DNA of 64,000 nucleotides, from positions 9,042,001 through 9,106,000 of the forward strand of contig NZ_JAUSYQ010000002.1 of NCBI RefSeq assembly GCF_030816965.1. The letters run 5' to 3'. This document shows, piece after piece, positions 59,732-64,000 of this stretch. The stretch's first letter is position 1. Each line of letters starts with the position of its first letter. The notes beneath the pieces are model-generated. The model saw only the letters and a list, made by a program, of their open reading frames with translations. It ran no database searches and was not told where the DNA came from. The position numbers and the translations under genes are program-made. The stretch is from Streptomyces canus. GTDB taxonomy: Bacteria > Actinomycetota > Actinomycetes > Streptomycetales > Streptomycetaceae.

Positions 59732-59828
59732 ACAAACTCCTCTGCTCGACTGGATGTGCGAGCAGTGTGCCATGTCATCCGGCGCGCCGGAGGGCGTCTT
59801 CGGCCGGATCGTCATGGATGGCCGAGCA

Positions 59829-59864
59829 GTCATGGCCGACGGGCGGAAACCCGTCGGCCATGAC
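59829..59864 (-). terminator. Perfect 15-bp hairpin after the WhiB-Dps-DUF3140 operon
   Basis: Arms 59829-59843 (GTCATGGCCGACGGG) and 59850-59864 (CCCGTCGGCCATGAC) with a six-base loop. It lies 17 bases beyond the DUF3140 stop on the minus strand. No T-run, as in many Streptomyces terminators. Confidence 0.7.
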
Positions 59865-59881
59865 CAGTCGTCCCGCTGTGG

Positions 59882-60214
59882 CTACGGCTTGAGCGGGTCG
59901 TGCCCCAGCGTCATCAACCGATGCCTGCGCACGGTCTTCTCGGCCTCGGGTTCGTTCTCCACGTCGGCCTCGGCGGTGACGGTGTCCACGACCTCGTACA
60001 TCACCTCGATGTCGTCGTCGGTCAGGTCCGTGCGCCGCTTCTGCAGGATCGCGAGGACATGCTGCCCGGTCGGCTCACCCGCGTGCTCCGGCAGCGGCTC
60101 CGCGGACTCGTCGGCGTCGCTCACCCGCAGCCAGGCGGCCAGTTCCTGCGAGGTCATGTTCACCGCACGGTGGAAGTCCTCCCACAGTGCGTCGAGTTCG
60201 AGGGCGTCGGTCAT
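59882..60214 (-). CDS. DUF3140 protein
   Basis: 110-residue acidic, helical protein matching DUF3140 (LWEDFHRAVNMTSQELAAWL, GQHVLAILQKRRTDLTDDDIEVMYEVVDTV, and the basic end RRHRLMTLGHDPLKP). The function is unknown. It is third in a row with WhiB and Dps genes, so a role in stress or DNA protection is a guess by context. Confidence 0.8.
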   Translation of the reverse strand: MTDALELDALWEDFHRAVNMTSQELAAWLRVSDADESAEPLPEHAGEPTGQHVLAILQKRRTDLTDDDIEVMYEVVDTVTAEADVENEPEAEKTVRRHRLMTLGHDPLKP

Positions 60215-60247
60215 CGCATGCGCCTTTCCGTGGTGCTTCGGGGCTGG

Positions 60248-60727
60248 TCAGTCCCGGGGCCAGTTCTCGGCCTCGAACATCCAGCGCTGCTTCTCCAGCT
60301 CCGCGGTGATGCCGATCAGCAGATCCTGCGTGACCGGATCGGCCTTCTCGGTGGCGTCGATGCGCTCGCGCAGCCGGCCGATCGCCGCCTCCAGCGTCTC
60401 GACTATCAACCGGACGACCTCGTCGTCCCGGATCCAGCCGCTCTTCGAACCGGGCAGCGTGTAGGCCGCGGCGATCGTCTCCGGCCGGCCGTCGGGCGGC
60501 AGGCCCAGTGCCGCGGCGCGCTCCGCCACCGTGTCGGAGAACGAGCGAGCCGTCGACACCACCTCGTCCAACTGGAGGTGGATGGACCGGAAACGCGGGC
60601 CCACGATGTTCCAGTGCGCCTGCTTCCCGATCAGCGACACGCCGACCAGATCCACCAGAGTGCTCTGCAGGGCCTCTCCGACCACCTCGCGGGCCGAATC
60701 GGGCAGGGTGCTCCTCACCACAGTCAT
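60248..60727 (-). CDS. dps: Dps-family ferritin-like DNA-protection protein
   Basis: 159 residues. The inter-subunit ferroxidase ligands of Dps can all be placed: H38 (KQAHWN), H50 and D54 (HLQLDEV), D65 and E69, with the same spacing as E. coli H51/H63/D67/D78/E82. It oxidises Fe(II) with peroxide and stores iron, protecting DNA. The start overlaps the stop of the whiB-like gene, an uncommon translational coupling. Confidence 0.9.
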   Translation of the reverse strand: MTVVRSTLPDSAREVVGEALQSTLVDLVGVSLIGKQAHWNIVGPRFRSIHLQLDEVVSTARSFSDTVAERAAALGLPPDGRPETIAAAYTLPGSKSGWIRDDEVVRLIVETLEAAIGRLRERIDATEKADPVTQDLLIGITAELEKQRWMFEAENWPRD

Positions 60728-60981
60728 ACCGTGCTCCTCCTTCTGGCATGGTCAATGCCGTCACGGAGCAGCGCGTCGCGTTCCTGCTCGCAGGTTCCTC
60801 CCCACACGCCCGAGGTCTGCCCTCCGCTGAGCGCCAGGTCGAGGCACTCGGGGGTGACCGGGCAACGGGCACACACGCGCTTCGCCGCTGCGATGTCCCG
60901 CAGCGCGGGTCCTTGTGTGCCCACAGGGAAGAACAGTTCAGGGTCCTCTCCCACGCAGGCTGCTCGACGCAACCACTCCAT
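60724..60981 (-). CDS. WhiB-family iron-sulfur regulator
   Basis: 85 residues. The four cluster cysteines are C9, C37, C40 and C46 (CxxC then x5 C), followed by GVWGG (58-62) and a short basic tail. An extra cysteine is at C64. WhiB-like proteins hold a [4Fe-4S] cluster responsive to O2/NO and act with sigma factors. Direct coupling to dps suggests redox-controlled expression or joint function. It is too short at the C-terminus for a long DNA-binding AT-hook. Confidence 0.88.
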   Translation of the reverse strand: MEWLRRAACVGEDPELFFPVGTQGPALRDIAAAKRVCARCPVTPECLDLALSGGQTSGVWGGTCEQERDALLRDGIDHARRRSTV

Positions 60982-61025
60982 GGGGGCGCGGGTGCCCCGG
61001 GCGTACTCGTGCAAACAGCGGTGTC

Positions 61026-61827
61026 TCAGCGCGTGAGCACGGCGTCGATGAAGTCCGTCACGTCTGCGAAGACCACCGCCCTGTTCGTCTCGTTGAACAC
61101 CTCGTGCCGGGCACCGGCGTAGATCCGCTCGGCGAACCTCCCGCCCCTGAGCTCCTCGACTCCGACGCGGCTTCCGGCGAGCGGGACCAGCCGGTCGTCG
61201 TCGCCGTGCAGCCACAGCAGCGGGAGCGGTCCCACGTCACCGCTCGTGGACACGGTCTCCAGGGTGCGGGCGAAGGCCTCCACCGTGGGCCGCTTCATCG
61301 GACCGTGCCAGACGAGGGGATCGGCCCGGTACGCCGCGCCGACCGCCGGGTCGCGGGAGAGCGAGGCCGGGCTGATGGGCGTGTCGGGGATCTCGTCGAG
61401 GGCGAGCAGCGCCCCCGGCAGCTCCCAGGCGCCGATCACCGGCCCCGACAGCACGAGCGCGGCAAGCTCGGTGCCGTACCGCTGGGCGAAGCGGGCGGCG
61501 ATCAGACCGCCCATGGAGTGCCCGACCATCACGAGGGGCACCCCGGGGTGGGTGTCCCGGGCCAAGTCGGCCACCGCGTGCACATCCGTGACCAACGTCC
61601 TCGAAGTCCTCGATCAGGACACGCTCGCCCGCGGACTTGCCGTGCCCGGTGTGATCGGGCCCGAAGACGGCCGCGCCGTGCGTCACGAGGACCCCGGCGA
61701 GCTCCTCGTACCGGCCGACGTGTTCGCCGTAGCCGTGTACGAGGAGTGCCATGTACCGGGGCCGGTCGTGGGGCCACTCGCGCACGGTGAGGCTGCCCTG
61801 CGTTCCGGCGAGGACGTGCTCGGCCAT
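61026..61827 (-). pseudogene. Monoacylglycerol lipase-like alpha/beta hydrolase with a one-base frameshift
   Basis: Two frames together make one typical lysophospholipase/monoacylglycerol lipase: first frame [59 protein letters not shown]; second frame VTDVHAVADLARD, GHSMGG (nucleophile), HGDDDRLVP (Asp) and GARHEVFNE (His). One extra A at 61594-61595 on the plus strand breaks the frame; removing it gives 266 residues. GGAGGAG precedes ATG 61827. Both halves are fully conserved, so the lesion is very recent or an assembly error. Confidence 0.72.
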
Positions 61828-61931
61828 GTCTCCTCCAGTTGCGCCACAGTCCGAAACTAGCATTGCTAATTAAAGCTTCCCGGCCCCTCGATGACGACGG
61901 TCAGGAGTCCCGTCGTGCGCCCCGTCCACTT

Positions 61932-61972
61932 CGCCGCCCGCCGCCCGCCGCCCGCCGCCCGCCGCCCGCCGC
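61932..61972 (+). repeat. 7-bp tandem repeat (CGCCGCC), about 5.9 copies
   Basis: A perfect 41-base run of CGCCGCC between the lipase gene and a thiolase remnant. Seven-base microsatellites of this kind are prone to slippage. It lies at the left edge of decayed sequence. Confidence 0.9.
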
Positions 61973-62009
61973 ACCTCCAGAGGCCGACTCCGCGGCGCCC
62001 TGTCCGCCC

Positions 62010-62339
62010 GAGTTCAACGAGGCCTTCGCTGCCCAGGCCCTCGACTGCGTCGACGAGCTCGGCATCGACCCCGACCGCGTCGACCCGACCGGCGGCGCGA
62101 TCGCGCTGGGCCGCCCGCTCGGCTGCTCGGACGCTCGCATGCTCACGACCCTGCTGCACCGGATGCGACGGACAGGGGCGGCACAGGGGCTGGCGACCGT
62201 GTGTGTGGGCGTGGGGCAGGGGAGCGCGATGCTGGTGGAGCGGCACCAGCGGAAGCGCGCCAACAGGACCACTCGGCGAGACGGCACTTACCAGACCGCC
62301 TACCTGCACCTAGCATCGGTCTCCGCATGGACACGATGA
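62010..62339 (+). pseudogene. C-terminal remnant of an acetyl-CoA acetyltransferase (thiolase)
   Basis: About 75 residues match the end of thiolases: [34 protein letters not shown], then [44 protein letters not shown]. The active-site GHPxGxSG has become GRPLGCSD (histidine lost), while the CxGxGQG cysteine remains. No start, N-terminal domain or upstream half is present. The frame then runs past the normal end to 62339. A dead fragment. Confidence 0.75.
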
Positions 62340-63100
62340 CGCTCTGGCACATTTCCGGTTGGGGGTTCGCCGCGCTCGCCGCCGCGGCGGTGCTCGTCGG
62401 CTTCTCCAAGACGGCCGTGAGCGGTGCCAACACGGTCAGCCTCGCGATCTTCGCCGCCGTGCTGCCCGCCCGCGCCTCCACCGGCGCCCTGCTGCCGATC
62501 CTGATCGCCGGGGACGTGCTCGCGGTGCTCACCTACCGACGGCACGCCCACTGGCCCACGCTCTGGCGCCTGTTCCCGGCGGTCGCGGTCGGCGTGGTCG
62601 CCGGCACGCTGTTCCTGCAATGGGCGGACGACGGGATCGTACGGACGTCGATCGGCGCGATCCTGCTGTTCATGGCCGCAGTGACGCTGTGGCGCCGTCG
62701 CGCGGCCGACGCGCCGGAGGAACCCGACGAGGTCGCCACCCGGACGGGCCGCGTCAAGGCCCGTTCCTACGGCGTCCTCGGCGGCTTCACCACCATGGTC
62801 GCCAACGCCGGCGGCCCGGTGATGTCGATGTATCTGCTGTCGGCGGGCTTCCGCAAACTCGGCTTCCTCGGCACCTCGGCATTCTTCTTCCTGATCGTCA
62901 ACGTCTCCAAAGTGCCCTTCAGCGTCGGCCTGGGCCTGATCGACGGCCACTCGCTACTGCTCGACCTCGCCCTCGTGGCGTTCGTCGTGCCCGGTGCGTT
63001 CCTCGGCAAATGGGCTGTGAACCGGATCAACCAGAGGCTGTTCGAACAGTTGGTGATCGCGGCGACGATCGTGGGCGGCGTACAGCTATTGGTCCACTGA
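62327..63100 (+). CDS. TauE/SafE-type sulfite/anion exporter
   Basis: 257-residue integral membrane protein with about eight segments and the two-fold TauE pattern: [24 protein letters not shown] near the N-terminus and [20 protein letters not shown] in the second half. Relatives export sulfite, sulfoacetate or other organosulfur anions. There are no sulfur genes nearby. It overlaps the convergent HAD gene by 15 bases. Confidence 0.88.
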   Translation: MDTMTLWHISGWGFAALAAAAVLVGFSKTAVSGANTVSLAIFAAVLPARASTGALLPILIAGDVLAVLTYRRHAHWPTLWRLFPAVAVGVVAGTLFLQWADDGIVRTSIGAILLFMAAVTLWRRRAADAPEEPDEVATRTGRVKARSYGVLGGFTTMVANAGGPVMSMYLLSAGFRKLGFLGTSAFFFLIVNVSKVPFSVGLGLIDGHSLLLDLALVAFVVPGAFLGKWAVNRINQRLFEQLVIAATIVGGVQLLVH

Positions 63101-63880
63101 CTCGCCCAGCAGCGCCGGCAGGTCCGCAAACGACTCGACCACGTGGTCAGGTGCGCCACTGGCGGAGCGGTGGGTCTCCGGGAGGTACTTGCCGGTCTTC
63201 ACGAGCACCCCGGTGAGTCCGGCGCGCTGCGCGGCCAGCACGTCCGACTCGATGTCGTCCCCCACCATCAGCGCCTCGTCCGCCCCGACCCCGAGCCGCG
63301 TCAGCGCCGCCTCGAAGAACGCGGGCGACGGCTTGCCGGTGACCTCGGCCTCGGTCCGGGCGGCCTTCTCCAGCCCGGCCAGGAAGGCCCCGGAGTCGAG
63401 CTGGAGCCCGTCGTCGGTACGCCAGTACAGATTGCGGTGCATCGCCACCAGTCGGGCCCCGCGCTGGAGATGTGCGAAGGCCTGGTTCAGCGCCGCGTAG
63501 CCGAACTCGGGGCCGGCGCCCCCGAGGACGACGACATCCACGTCCTCGGACTCGACGCCCACGAGCGTGACGCCCGCGAGATCCTCGGTGATGTCCCCGC
63601 TGTTCAGCAGCGTGCAGCGCGCGCCGGGACAGCGCTCGGCGAGATACGCGGCGGTGACCGAGGGCGCGGTGAGAATGTCCTGCGCCGACACGGTGAATCC
63701 CGCCCCCTTCAGCACCGAGGCGATCGACGCCCGCGTCCGCGAGGTCGTATTGGTCACCAACGCGACGCCGAAACCGGCCTCCCGAACCTCCCGCAACGCC
63801 GCAACCGCCCCCGGCAACGGCTCCCACGACACGGTGAGAACCCCGTCGATGTCGATCAGGACTGCGCGCACGGATGCCAT
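63086..63880 (-). CDS. HAD-superfamily (NagD-like, IIA) phosphatase
   Basis: 264 residues. HAD motif I is DIDGVL (D10, D12), motif II VTNTTSRTR, motif III lysine GKPSPAFF and motif IV MVGDDIESDVLAAQRAG. The cap is of the C2A (NagD/LHPP) type (AGPEFGYAALNQAFAHLQRGARLVAMHRN). The substrate is probably a small sugar- or nucleotide-phosphate. The start is ATG 63880; longer in-frame extensions are unconserved. Confidence 0.9.
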   Translation of the reverse strand: MASVRAVLIDIDGVLTVSWEPLPGAVAALREVREAGFGVALVTNTTSRTRASIASVLKGAGFTVSAQDILTAPSVTAAYLAERCPGARCTLLNSGDITEDLAGVTLVGVESEDVDVVVLGGAGPEFGYAALNQAFAHLQRGARLVAMHRNLYWRTDDGLQLDSGAFLAGLEKAARTEAEVTGKPSPAFFEAALTRLGVGADEALMVGDDIESDVLAAQRAGLTGVLVKTGKYLPETHRSASGAPDHVVESFADLPALLGESVDQ

Positions 63881-64000
63881 GCCCGGACGATAACCACGGA
63901 CGGGCGGGAGCGCGCGTCGTCGTGCGTCTCGCACGCCCTGCCCGTAGGGCGCCCGCCGTCGGCCGGCGGTGCGCGCCCGCCGTGTCGACTTCCGCCCCTG

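Overview
The window is high-GC actinobacterial DNA, almost certainly from Streptomyces or a close relative. The evidence is very strong G/C bias at third codon positions, GTG and TTG starts, ATGA/GTGA start-stop overlaps, a conservon, a WhiB protein, SAV2177-type (DUF574) methyltransferases and many secreted glycosidases. No prophage, integrase, transposase, CRISPR array or polyketide/NRPS core was seen. It reads as a chromosomal region rich in catabolic and regulatory operons.

Layout. 832-5802 is a conservon (CvnA kinase-like protein, CvnB roadblock, CvnC DUF742, CvnD GTPase, then a GAF protein). It is followed by a TetR gene with a 3' frameshift and a GPP34 gene whose stop codon lies in the same CTAG. 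7162-10108 holds an internally deleted MFS gene, a muconolactone-isomerase-like gene, a LysR regulator, an SDR and a SnoaL-like gene. 10256-13422 is tdh-kbl (threonine to glycine plus acetyl-CoA) with a second LysR. 13475-15200 has an XRE-cupin regulator, a GNAT, a YjbR protein and tRNA-Pro(GGG) with a strong terminator. 15220-21476 (minus) is glyA-soxBDAG: sarcosine oxidation to glycine, with the one-carbon unit used by GlyA. A divergent GntR gene shares a TGATATATCA palindrome with it.

23703-38161 is a plant-arabinoside locus. It has two secreted glycosidases, a LacI regulator, an ABC importer without its own ATPase (the second permease is frameshifted), a cytoplasmic GH127-type beta-L-arabinofuranosidase, a Tat-exported DUF1680 relative and a second GH43-like enzyme. 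Near-identical LacI-type operator sequences precede both divergent arms. A 16-bp tandem repeat separates the two DUF1680 genes.

38653-47058 holds a frameshifted DUF1905 gene, a TetR gene facing a class II aldolase-PfkB kinase pair, DUF2218, a NUDIX-like gene, an amidohydrolase-glutamine synthetase pair (the two halves of FluG), a methyltransferase, a K+ channel and a LuxR response regulator. 47453-51863 is an FtsX/ATPase/DUF4333 exporter divergent from a histidine kinase that probably partners the response regulator. 52042-58920 is a tightly coupled operon: XRE-cupin regulator, atypical M24 protein, TPP-dependent E1 alpha and beta without E2/E3, amidohydrolase, bicupin and a degenerate SDR. 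I cannot match it to a described pathway and rate it the best candidate for an undescribed system. 58937-63880 has a second SAV2177 methyltransferase, a WhiB-Dps-DUF3140 operon, a frameshifted monoacylglycerol-lipase-like gene, a thiolase remnant, a TauE/SafE exporter and a HAD phosphatase.

Four genes (TetR at 5847, permease at 32102, DUF1905 at 38653, lipase at 61026) carry one-base frameshifts inside otherwise well-conserved reading frames. This clustering raises the possibility of indel errors in the assembly as well as real gene decay.
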